DNA from: Crotophaga sulcirostris
Lineage: Eukaryota; Chordata; Aves; Cuculiformes; Crotophagidae
Reading direction: 5' to 3'
Length of the DNA stretch: 64,000 nucleotides
Assembly: GCA_013397455.1 (NCBI GenBank)
Contig: VYZB01000380.1
Span: 281,744 to 345,743 of the forward strand
Below the pieces are notes generated by a model that worked only from the letters and a program-made list of their open reading frames with translations, was not told the origin of the DNA and ran no database searches. Numbering within the stretch: position 1 is the stretch's first letter; each line of letters begins with the position of its first letter. Shown piece by piece: positions 35,801 to 46,732 of the stretch. The translations under genes and the position numbers were made by a program.

Positions 35801-38557
35801 ACAACATACTCAATTTAAGTGTTTTGTACAGTCTTTGCCTAAACTTAGCTGAAAGTAGTATTATACTACATTAAATTTGGTGGAAGAAATAAGAATCTAC
35901 TTCAGAGACAGTGAGACACCAGAAAACATGAAATGAGACCCTGAGAGCAAAGAACCTGTATAATATTAAATATCATGAGTGCCTGGTAGCAGCGATTGTC
36001 TTGTTCGCGATCAAATACTGCAGCAACGTTATTTATTAAGAGCCATCCTTTAGATCTTTGGAAATCATCTTCCTGCCACTATATAGCAGAGCTTATTTAT
36101 ATTCAGCTGTGTTTCATAGCATTTCTTAAAACAAAGTTTTGGATTTTCAAACACAAGTTACAACAATACGTGCAAAGAATATTTTCTGCTACTGTTTCCC
36201 TGGAGAGCAGGCATGACTTCCTTCCAAGTTTCTCTGAGGTTTCACTGGACTCATCCCTTAATTCTACTTGTTTTCCCCTCCTGTGGAGCTTCTTTACAAA
36301 CACAACTCCAGCCATCATCAGTATGCCAATGACTCACAGGTTTAGTCCTTCACTCCAAGTTAAACTCAAATTCTTTTCCAGTCTTCTCGGTGCTACTCAA
36401 TATCAAGGCAGGCTCAGAATGCATGAACACAAATCTTAATCATTGCCCTTCAGTTTTCTTCTTTATCCTTTCGCGATATCTCCACTTTCCTTCCTGGGTC
36501 TGATGCCTATAAGATAAGGACCTTCTTTCTGGAGCTTCAGGTCCCACCTCTGGGAACAATCTTTCCTTTTCATCCATGTGGAAAAAAAAAAATTCAATTT
36601 TAACTATCACGACTTTGAAACACTCAATTTACATCCATTTAAGGTGGTTCTTTTCTGCAGAACTTGGTCCCTAATACATTTTATGCCCTCATATTTCACA
36701 GCCTTTCCTTCTCTTGGTAATAAAACAAAAACTGCATGTCTTCTCTTGCAGGGTGTTTATTATAACCCTTACTTTCTCTTCTGTGATTCTAAGCTTCTGA
36801 ACTCATGTCTTTTCTGTCAGTATTTCCCCTCATCAACCCAGAGTCATATTTTTCCAACAAAGTATTTTTATGTCATTTGCTATAAATATTAGAAGCAATC
36901 TACCCATTTAGGATAACTTGTTGTGGATAACATTAATGAAAATTTAGGATGAAATATTAAGCCTGAAATGTCACATTTTAATCCTGACTTTCCCCAGTTT
37001 TTTTTTCAAAGCATGAACAATATGAAAAAATTAATTTAGATGAGAATAGGCTTAGTAATAAAAATCAAGGCATTATACCCAGGTAATCTGTTCTGAATGA
37101 GCTGTTGGTAGAATATGGGCAAGAGTTGGATGAAGTCCTTCTATTTCTCTACCTTGATTCAGAGGTAAAAGCTTTAAGGTTTCAAGGAGCTATAGCCCCT
37201 AAGCATTGCCATTCAGCCTGGCTTACAGTCCAAGCCCCATTTTTTTTTTTTTCATGGAGAAATTGAAACTCTGGTATTTTCTCTGTGTAAGAGTTATGCC
37301 ACATTTTCTTTCTTTGTTTATTTGCATTGTCTCTCTCTGTGAGCAATTCTGAGGATACTATAGCTGTTTATGTGTAACCATCTCTATTTCTCTGGAAAAA
37401 CAGTTAACATACTAACTTTCAACCGGGTCAAAATTAGTACACAGTTATGCAGACTACAAGACAGTATCAGGAAGGTAAAAAGCGATGAACTCTCTAGACC
37501 TGGTTAGTCTCATGAGCTCAGTATCATCACCCATTTTTTTCTTCTTTTGCTTCTTTTCCCTGTGCTCATCTATCTTTGCAATTTTCTTGCGGGATCTAGA
37601 CTGTGAGGGCTTCATGATAAGGACAGTGTGACATTATGTGAGTATATTTGAGTAACTGAAAGCATGATGATTATATATCCTTTATTTCACAGGACAAAGA
37701 GTGAGTCTCTTTGCTGTATGAAATATGAATGTATTCCAGAAGTCTAGTCCTTAGTTTGTTTTCTTTTTTATCCAGTGGTATGAGATACTGGACAGACATC
37801 ACTTTTCATAAAAGTCCACTAAATGTTTGCATTTCTTCTATGTCCTCCTTAATATAATATTGGCAAAACCTATGAACATTCTGTGAAAATATTGGCAAGG
37901 TTTCTATTGGCACAAGTGTTAAAACAACATTACTTAGATAGAAAGCAAAACTGGGTGAAGGATTAACATAAGAGATTAAAATAACTTCTTGCTTTTGTTT
38001 GTTGAAGGTGCAGTCATTATGACCACCAGGATTTTTTCCACTCACTTTAAAATTGTGTTAAAAATTAGTTGTTCAAGCATATTTTGGCATAAAGCTACAA
38101 AGCATCACGGATTTTTAGGTTACTGTAAACCAACAAAGCTTGTTTGATGACAGCTAATTTGTTGTTGTGCCACTGTGCCACTGTGTAGCTGAGGTTCTGA
38201 CACTATTGTCTATACTGTGTATTACTGTCACCAAACAATTTGCTGATGGTAAATTACTAACTGCTATGTCCAACTGACTTTGGTACAATTTGCCTAACTT
38301 CACTCTACCTTACCAGCCATCAGCTGCAGGTACAAGAGCCGGTTTTACACATGTAAACCTTTTTGCCCTCTGTTTCTCAGCCGTATGTCTTCGTGGTGAC
38401 TGTCTTCACCTGCCTTCCCCTGGGGTGGGAAAAAGCACCATGCTATGTAATAACTCTTTGCAGATCAGATTCTGCTCTGTACCGCTACCCTAAAAAACAA
38501 TGTCAACATGAACCTGACAGGCTGCCCTTTTCCTCAGGAAACACGGTTACTCTGTCT
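32803..38557. other. Intergenic stretch without recognisable genes
   Basis: About 5.8 kb, AT-rich, with a pyrimidine-rich zone at about 36190-36900 that creates long but featureless open frames. No named repeat is seen. The segment at about 38280-38557, just before the CR1, is somewhat GC-richer and unassigned. Confidence 0.55.
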
Positions 38558-38781
38558 TTAGACATTAGGAAGAAATTCTTCACGCTGAGGGTGATGAGAC
38601 ACTGGAACAGGTTGTCCAGGGAAGCTGTGGATGCCCCCCTCCCTGGAAATGTTCGAGGTCAGGTTGGATGGGATCTCAAGCAGCCTGGTCTGGTAGGAGG
38701 TGCCCATGGCAGAGGGGTTGGAACTGGATGGGCTTTAAGGTCCCTTCCAACTCAAACCATTCTATAATTCTATGATTCTAT
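38558..38781 (+). mobile_element. CR1 LINE 3'-end fragment
   Basis: It begins 'ttagacattaggaagaaatt' and covers the last codons of ORF2 and the whole 3' UTR ('ggttggaactggatgggctt', 'aaggtcccttccaactcaaa'). It ends in the standard terminal repeats 'attctataattctatgattc'. This is a different subfamily from the copies at 22472 and 26297, judged from its 'gaggtgcccatggcagaggg' phrase. Confidence 0.93.
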
Positions 38782-40025
38782 CTTGCCAGGACCAAGGTCT
38801 ACCCTACCTGCAGTCCTGGGAACTGTGACCGAAGGCAGAAGTGCCTAGCTAGTTTGTGATCCAACCTGCAGCCTAGGGCTACTCAAACAGCACAGCTCTG
38901 CTCACACTGAAACTATGCCTTTTCTTCTAAAACTCCTGTCTTCAAGTTTAGTATTTCTAACCCCTTGTTTACTGAATAACTATTTCGACATTGTCTCATT
39001 ATTCTTTAAGATGTATTTTGGAAGAAACAGCCAAAGTATTTTCAGTACATGGTTTTTGTTTTACGGTCATTTAAGATTGGAAATTCTCAAAAAGCAATGA
39101 ATGTAGCCTTATCTCAGAGACAAAGGGTATTGTTAAAGAGTGACTTCAATGCATGATGAATTGTACTCTTATTCAAAATGACTGTGCTTTGGCCAGCTGA
39201 AGAAGAGGTTGTTTATTTTTACAGGACAGGAAAAACATGAATATTTTTAATGAAATTCTGTGTGGAGTCTTAATTCCCTGGCACCTTATTATAAATATTT
39301 AGCTTTATAGGAATATTACAATATAGAAATTTAATAAAATGCAATAATAGGAAGAAGCTAATGCCAAAACTGAGGTTAAATATTTTTTTCTGAAATTCTA
39401 GTAGTTTATAATACAATAAATATGCTGTTTCCTTCTATTTTTATAGATTTTTACAGTAAAATGCTCAAATAATTTTTTTCTGAAAATATATAAAAACGTT
39501 CAGGGCCCAGATATAATGTGGGTGGGCATAATGTGATCACTGGCTGATTGCTTGCTACTTTAAAATGTGCCTTGGAACACCACTGGCTACCAGTTAACAG
39601 CTTGGGAGGCTAGATTTCTTAGGGGCTCAAAGGGCAATTCAGTTTTATGCGTATTTAGTCCTGCGTCTTTTATTAGCCACACCTGTTTATCACAGTGTAT
39701 TGTGCACCCACTTGAACTAACAGGATTGATTTATGGCCTTGGTTAAAACCTGACTGCAAAGAGAAGGGTGAGTTGTCAGTGGAAAGCAATCAATACTAAA
39801 CAACCAGATGAACATAAGATAACAAGAGTGGAAGTAAACCATAAAGTAACCCTTTGTACCATGTCAGGAAAGAAGCTGGCATGTTGTAGCACAGATTTAT
39901 GGTGATCAAAAAAAAGGATGAAAATACCTTTGTTTGTATTTACTATATCTTCTGTTTTGTAGCTTTCCCAGAATAAGATTTCAGATTGTATATGATTTCT
40001 GCACTATGGGTTGCTAAAATGCTAT
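38782..40025. other. Intergenic stretch without recognisable features
   Basis: AT-rich sequence between two CR1 copies in opposite orientation. I see nothing I can name. Confidence 0.6.
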
Positions 40026-40100
40026 GAATAGAATAGAATAGAATAGAATAGAATAGAATAGAATAGAATAGAATAGAATAGAATAGAATAGAATAGAATA
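40026..40100. repeat. (GAATA)15 pentanucleotide microsatellite at a CR1 tail
   Basis: Fifteen perfect copies of GAATA (75 bp). They abut the 3' end of the minus-strand CR1 at 40101. CR1 normally ends in a few copies of an octamer containing ATTCTATG, and on this strand GAATA can derive from it by slippage. Confidence 0.97.
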
Positions 40101-40930
40101 CTTTAGTTGGAAGAGACCTACAATGATCATCTAGTCCAACTGCCTGACCTGCTCAGGTCTGATCAAAAGTTAAGGTGTGTTATTAAACGCTCTTAAACAC
40201 CGGCAGGCTTGGGACATTTCTCCTTTCCCTAGGAAGCCTGTTCCAGTATTTGAATATCCTCTTGGTACAGAAATGCTTCCTGATGTCCAGTCTAAACCTC
40301 CCCTTGCGCAGCTTTCAACCATCCCCACATTTCCTATTACTGGATACCAGGGAGAAGAGATTAGCACCTCCCTCTCCACTTTCCCTCGTCAGAAAGGTAT
40401 AGAGAGCAATACTTGCCAATGGTGCATTTAACTCCTGCATACAAGACTACTGATGAATATATGAACAAGACTGGCCCTAGATTTGAACCCTGAGGAGCAT
40501 CACTGGTGACCAGTTACCAGCCCTACCTTCAGCCAGTTCTTCACCCAGCATACCATTAACCTGCATGTCTCACAGATGGACAAATCACCCGGAAGGATGC
40601 TGTGAGAAACAGTATCAAAATCCTTATTAAAATCCAGAAAAACTATATCCATTGCCTTCCCTTCATCCATTTAGGCAACTGAACTTATCATAGAAGGATA
40701 TTGAATTAATTAAACAGGACTTTCTTTTTGTGAACCGATACTGACTGTGCATGATGATTGCATTATTTAAGTGTCTTTCAATTGTACCAAGTACAATCTT
40801 TTCCATAGTTTTTCCAGGAACTGGTGTTACACTAAACCTAGGTACACTAGATTTACTTTTGCCTGGTATTATACAAAACTTCCTTGTACTATTAACAAGT
40901 AAAAAGCCCTTGCAGATAAGAAAGACAGTC
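40101..40930 (-). mobile_element. CR1 LINE with internal deletion (RT start joined to 3' end)
   Basis: On the minus strand the copy enters in the RT domain: VTPVPGKTMEKIVLGTIERH, then RFTKRKSCLINSISFYDK, then the first palm motif FLDFNKDFDTVSHSIL at about 40600-40645. The reading then reaches [13 protein letters not shown] residues ('ccagtgatgctcctcagggt', about 40490-40509). It jumps near 40415 to the terminal 3' region ('tttagactggacatcaggaa'). About half of the RT, including the ADD box, is missing. Frames are broken in several places. The 3' terminus is replaced by the GAATA array at 40026-40100. Confidence 0.88.
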
Positions 40931-41550
40931 ATATATCACTAGATCCAAGCCTCATCATCTTGGAGCGCTTCCGTGCATCACACTCTTGTTGGACCCAGGT
41001 ATATGCTGTACACCTCATATACCTTGTGCACCCTTGCTTCCACGGCAGGAAGCTCAGGTTGCTCATTGTAAAGAAGATAAAATTTTATCTCACCAGATCC
41101 TTGATATGGATGTTTAAGGGTCCACAACACTTGTGTGTTTGCCACCTAGTCTAGGCATATCTTTCATAACTTTTCGCTAGTCCATGTGTATGCAACAGCC
41201 TACCTTTACCATTTACTGGAGGATCTGTGGTGAGATGGGCCATGGTATTCACAAAAAATTTCAGATAGTCCTACGCTGAGATCACACATTCGTGGTATAC
41301 TGGTATGTCAGCAGAAGGTAGTCTAACGTGGCATATCTATTCTGCATGCACGAAACTACTCACCCCTGGGATCTTTGGTTCTTTTTCATGGGATATGTTT
41401 GGACTAGAAAAATTGATTAGATCTACGCATTGCTTAATTTTTTTTTTTAGACCCCTGGGATCCTACGGGCGTCATTACCACTGTGAGGTTTGCTGTGGAG
41501 GACTAAGAACATGTGGTCTGTTGTTGGTAGAATAATTGTCTACTTAAGTG
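40931..41550. other. Unassigned segment with more CpGs than its surroundings
   Basis: CpG dinucleotides recur here (for example near 40966, 41175, 41273, 41328, 41425 and 41466-41470) while the neighbouring desert is nearly CpG-free. I cannot match it to a CR1 or LTR family, and open frames (41305-41535) have no domain. It may be a younger insertion of a type I do not recognise, or upstream sequence linked to the CR1 at 40101. Confidence 0.35.
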
Positions 41551-43654
41551 TGAACACCTCTACTGAAAATTTTGCATGCAGTGTCTAAAATTAGACGAAA
41601 AAAAAAGGTTAAATGCCATGGGACTAGCTAAAACTGCATGCTCTGCACATATCTCTTATTGTCATATAGCAGAGTGGCTTCAACATTTTGCTGTTTATTG
41701 TTAAAGTCATGAACAAAGTTGAGCAAGTACCTAATATGTGTGCGTGCATCATCTGCTTCCATATATATTGTAGACATACCTTCAACTTAAAAATCAGATA
41801 CCTGCGTCACCTTTTATCTGTTTCATTTCTGGAAAATAAAACATTGTGGATTCAACAGTCCCCTGTCTTGGTGGCATTAGTGAGGTCTTCACACTGATTC
41901 ATATCAATACATCAACTTGCAAGAAAATGTGTGTTGAACAAGAACTAATCTTAGCCACATTGATGGAACCATCTTCTACTTCCCTACTTGCCTAAAGCAG
42001 TGGGTGGCCTTTCTGATGATTTCAAAGTCTGTGGAAACAGAACTGCAGGGGGTTATAATCTTCAGTTTAGTTAGATAAGTTTAACTAGAAATCAGCTCTG
42101 AGGTCTCTGTATATGAAACACAGTAAATTTATGAGAAGCTTAAGTGAGTTAGAGCATCATCAAGTTCTATTAAAAAGAAAATTATACTGATTTCATTGTC
42201 TGTGGATAAAGTCTTTCTACTCAATAATTTTCATAATCTACTTAATACAAAATCTCAAAATCTTTGCAGAATAGAAACAATTAGTTAGCAAATAGAAAAA
42301 ATTAGTTAGCAATGTTCTTACTGATTAAGTTTAGATTATGATGATGATGATTATGATGACTACTACTATTTTTATTTACATTGATTTGATGTTTTTAGCT
42401 AACTGAATTTCTTTTATTACATTTTGAGATAAAAGCTGTAAACTTCCCACTGTACATAATAAGGACATAATTCCAGGTTGAAGTGGCACAGTGTGCTTCT
42501 GTGCTGGTCTTTGATGTCTGGAGAGTTGAATTCACATTTTGGCTTTGATCTTAAGTGAAAATAAGTTTGGTGGGTCTTGTTTTAGCCTCTGTTCTCCACA
42601 GTATACATGCTCCCACAGTTCAGTACAATTGGCATTCTCTGTGTAAGAGAGGCCCTAGGCGTGGGGTGTTGTGGGGTCAGTGCTGACATTTGCTGGCAAA
42701 GCTGAATGGGGACGCTTGCATAACAGCTTGTTTGATGCCTGGTTTATATTTAGCACTGCAGTACGAAATACACTCACCTTATTAATATAAACCAATATAG
42801 TTCCAAAGCAGCTGACAGATAGATATGTCTTGGTTCAACCAAAAAATATATTTTACTATATTATCTAATTTTAAAGACTTTTTTCTCTTCACTTGTTGTA
42901 CTGATCTTTAAGTACACATTTGAAATCTCTCCATCATATGCTCCATCTAACAGTTACTCTGCTAAACCCATCAAAGCATACCAAGACCACACACACTGCA
43001 TAGTTCTACCTAAAGACAAACGCAGTGAATCATGATTGATTCTGGAAGTTCGTAATTTTTTAGCTTTGCATTTACCGGATTTTTTTTTCAATCAATTCTT
43101 CACAAGCCTTGCTTTGTCATAACTCAGTTTAGGAAACTAGTTATTCTTCAGTTGGTCACTGAAGATGTGGTACATGGCCAAGCATCAGCACCCCAGGTCA
43201 GGAATGGAGAATCTTGTTTTATCGTGCACCTGTATAACAGCACCTACTATAATTTGACCCACTTGTCAGGTACTACTGCAGTATGAAACATAAAAATAAT
43301 ATCAACAAATGAAATATGTAAGTGAAATAGAGTTGAAAAATAGAGATAACTTGAAACTCTATTAGAGTAGAGTAGAGTAGACTTTACTCAGCAATACAGA
43401 GACTTAAAGACAAAGAGTTTTGTGTGTACATATTTCAAAGATCATTTTGATACTTGCTATGATTCAAAGGAATTTAACAAAATGAAAACAAAGAAGCAAT
43501 AATGAAGACCTACATCCCCTTATTTATTTTTTAATAGGCCAAAACTGATCTTGATGCCAAACTGATTCATCTGTATGACATCCTTATAAAAGAAAGTCTG
43601 CATGTCACTGGTACCCTTGTAATCATTTTATTGTTCAAAAAAATGTGGAATACT
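41551..43654. other. Intergenic stretch without recognisable genes
   Basis: AT-rich sequence with an ATG/ATT triplet run at about 42337-42360 and a short GAGTA run at about 43364-43380. The tandem duplication at 42270-42311 is listed separately. No gene or dispersed repeat is seen. Confidence 0.6.
42270..42311. repeat. 21-bp direct tandem duplication
   Basis: Two adjacent 21-base copies of AATAGAAA[C/A]AATTAGTTAGCA that differ at one position. This is a simple local duplication. Confidence 0.95.
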
Positions 43655-45008
43655 TCATAGAACCATAAAATCATTTAAGTTGGAAAAGATTTTTAAGATC
43701 ATTGAGTACAGACATCAACCTTAGCACTGCCAAGTCCACTACTAAACCGTGTCCCTAAACTCCATGTCCACACGTCTTTTATATACCTCCAGGCATGGTG
43801 ACTCAACCACTTCCCTGGACAGCCTGTTGCAGTCCTTGACAACACTTCTGGTGAATAAATTTTACCTAATGTCCAATCTAAACCTCCCCTGGTGCAACTT
43901 GAGGTCATTTTGTCTTGTCCTATTGCTTGTTACTTGGGAGAGGAGACTGACACTGCAAGCTCCTTTCAGGTAGTTGTAGAGAGTGATAAGGTCTCCTTGA
44001 ACCTCCTTTTCTTCAGTCTAAGCAACATCAGTTCTCTCAGTCGCTCCTCACAGGAATTGTGCTCTAGACCCTTCACCAGCTTTGTTACTTCGTTGGAGAT
44101 TATCCTTAGCCCTCCTTTTGTTGATAATGATTTTATAGAAATATTTTTTATTTTCTTTTACAGCAGTAGCCAGATCAAGTTCTAGTTGAGTTTTACTCCT
44201 TCTAATTTTCTCCCTGCATAACCTCACAACATCTTTGCGGTTCTCCTGAGTGGTCTGTCCCTTCTTCCAAAAGTAATAAACTCTTCTTTTTACCCCTGAT
44301 TTCCAGCAAAAGCCAGGTCGATTTTCTTCCCCACCGGCTCAATTTTCAGCACTTGGGGATGGCCTGTTCCTGTACCTTTAATGTTTTCTTCTTATAGAAT
44401 GTCAGCCTTAATGGACTCCTTTGCCCTTCAAGACTGCCTCCGAAGGAACCCTCTCAGCCAGTCTTTTAAACAAACCACAGTCTGCTTTTCAGAAGCCCAG
44501 GGTAGCAGTTCTGCTGATTCCCCCCCTTTCTCATTTTTCCAAAATCGAAAACTATAATTTCATGACTGCTCTGCCAAAGATGGTTTCCAACCATCACATC
44601 ACCCTCAAGTCCTTCTCTGTTCATGAGCAACAGGTCTTGTGGAGTGCCTTCTCTAGCTGGCTCAGCTGCCAGCTATGTCAGGAAATTGTCTTCCACGCAC
44701 TCCAGGAACCTCCTAGACTGTTTCCTATCTGCCGTATTGTATCTCCAGCAGACATCTGGCAAGTTAAAGTCCCCAACGAGAACAGGAGTTAGCAATTGTG
44801 AGATTTTCCCAGCTACTTATAGAATATTTTGTCTGCCTCTTCATCCTGGTTGGGTGGTCTATAACAGACTCCCACCATGATATCTGCCTTGTTGGCCTTT
44901 CCTCTGATTCTTACTGATAGACACTCAACCCTATCCTCACCATCATTAAGCTCGAGACAGTCAAATCGCTCCCTAACATAGAGGGCTACCCCTCTGCTTC
45001 ATGTGGTA
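43655..45008 (-). mobile_element. CR1 LINE with endonuclease joined to 3' end, RT core deleted
   Basis: On the minus strand, 45008 down to about 44100 carries the CR1 ORF2 endonuclease and linker. YRPPNQDEEAD and the APE-type motif VLVGDFNLPDVCW are readable. The conserved SDHE near its end has become SSHE (about 44550-44561), losing a catalytic Asp. The linker's DFRRADFG and GRRPAWLN regions are degraded. Near 44095 the sequence jumps from 'aaaaggagggctaaggataa' directly into the RT C-terminus and 3' UTR, ending in 'cataaaatcatttaagttgg' at 43655. The whole RT catalytic core is missing. Several in-frame stops and frame changes show it is old. Confidence 0.9.
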
Positions 45009-46668
45009 TGAAATTAAGGCACAGACCAATTCCAAACTACCCTTCTTCCAATGTATTGCAAATAGATTCTTGTGGTGCCATTTCTTTCTTTTTGAATATG
45101 AATATGTTCAAACAATGAGCAGCTGAAATCTTCTTGAGCTAGCAGTTGCATAGGCTGTACCATGTTAATGACCACCTATAGAGACCTATCTTGCGTTCTG
45201 CCTGAACTTATGCCCCACGGTATCATGTTGTTGACTGAACCACTTTGGAGGAGAAAAATCCTGAGGGCTTTTTGTAATGCTGATGACATTGTTTCCATTA
45301 TGGACACAGCAGGATTCCAGGAACAGGGAGCAGGTGTTTCATTAACCTCACATGTCAGGAAGCAGGTCCCAGCAAGCTTTTCTCAGGATCATGATACAAG
45401 TACCTCAGTATCTGATGCTTTTTCTGCTACCCTCACTGGTAACTTCTTGCCTTACTTTTGTAGACACACAAGTCTTCACTAAAAAATATCCAATGAAACT
45501 TCCAATCTCATCCAACCCTCGTATTACATGTGCTTTGTGCCACGAACTTTTCTTTTGGTGGGGTGTCACTTTATTTTTTTCAATTCTCAAGTTCCATGTA
45601 GCTGCTTCTTCCACAAACAGATGAAAAGCAAATTAAAGTCAGTGATTTTATTCGAGATAATAATGAATTTTAATCCAAACTTGTGGTATTGTGAACGATT
45701 TGCCACTTGTTTTGGTTAAAAAAACATTTGCTTGTACATAGTAAGCCAGTGACCTGTCAGAAAACAGGAAAATAAACAGCCACGATTCATTCCTTCATCT
45801 TTAACACAGAAACATCAGGTTAAATGAAAACAGAAATGTGAGGGATTAACTCTGTCAGTAACAGTTTCTGTAAAACTCTTGCCAGGCAGGAGCTTTTCCA
45901 CTCAGTGTAAACATCTGCAGACGAAACCACACTCATTTCCTAAGGAATAAGATGTGCAAGCATATAGCTTTTACACTTACCAATGAGTACATAGGTTGCA
46001 ACCAAAAGGCTATTTATATTCATACAAGTTTTTTCTTAATTAATCATAAACCAGGCATCATGCTCATATTATAATGCTTGATTAGAGCAATGTAAATGTT
46101 TAAATAGTTCGATTAAATCTATTAAAACTTTTCAAATCATGTAGCTACCTATTAGCAGTTAACTACAAAACACTGTGTGCTTTTATAATGACTTTATACC
46201 TAATTTCTAAGAGTTATTCTTGTAGAACAAGGAAAGTATCCGTACCTGTTTGAAGGGTAATCACCTCTGTGGGATACTTTGTGATGGAACTGATAATCCT
46301 TTTAGAAAAATATGAAGTATCTTTCTCTGAATATCTGGGTTTAGGAAATGCATCAACAAATACTCATTAAAGTAACATTTGGACTCCAAATAACTCCTTA
46401 AGGTTCAAAATGTTTTGAGGTCAAACATTTCTCATGTATGTAGATATGACTGAAGTCTCTTTACACATTATTGTTGACAGAGTCTCAACATCTTGCTATT
46501 TATTTATTCCTGAGTGACTAAATCTTTACTTGGCCACACAGAGAAATGAGGGACAGTTTGATAGAACCTTTGTCTCTTTCACAGTCTACTAGCTTTGTGG
46601 ACCCCAGTGAGAGCAGAAAGAAGAATGGCTGAGCCTTTTCTTCTCCTCAGGTTTTGGGAAGAGCAACA
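45009..46668. other. Intergenic stretch without recognisable genes
   Basis: The first 400-500 bases are GC-richer than the rest and could be more of the same CR1 or an older element, but I cannot align them. The rest is AT-rich and featureless. Confidence 0.5.
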
Positions 46669-46732
46669 GGTCTGTTGGACTTGAACCCTCACATCCTTGC
46701 AATTCTGCAGGGCACTAGCCAACTCGGCTGAC
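46669..46732 (-). other. tRNA-like relic (old tRNA-derived SINE head or tRNA pseudogene)
   Basis: On the minus strand this stretch has an A-box-like GCCGAGTTGGCTAG (46715-46728) and a B-box-like GGTTCAAGTCC (46677-46687) at a spacing close to that of a tRNA gene. The order and wording resemble an Ile-type tRNA body ('agttggttagagcg' then 'aaggttgtgggttcgatccc'). The T stem does not pair well and no acceptor stem forms, so it is not a working tRNA gene. It is most likely a remnant of a tRNA-derived SINE. Confidence 0.4.

Noticed and set aside
35996..36439. 147-codon plus-strand open frame
   Set aside because: It lies in a pyrimidine-rich zone that suppresses stops; the residues (Ser/Phe/Leu-rich) reflect base composition and show no family likeness.
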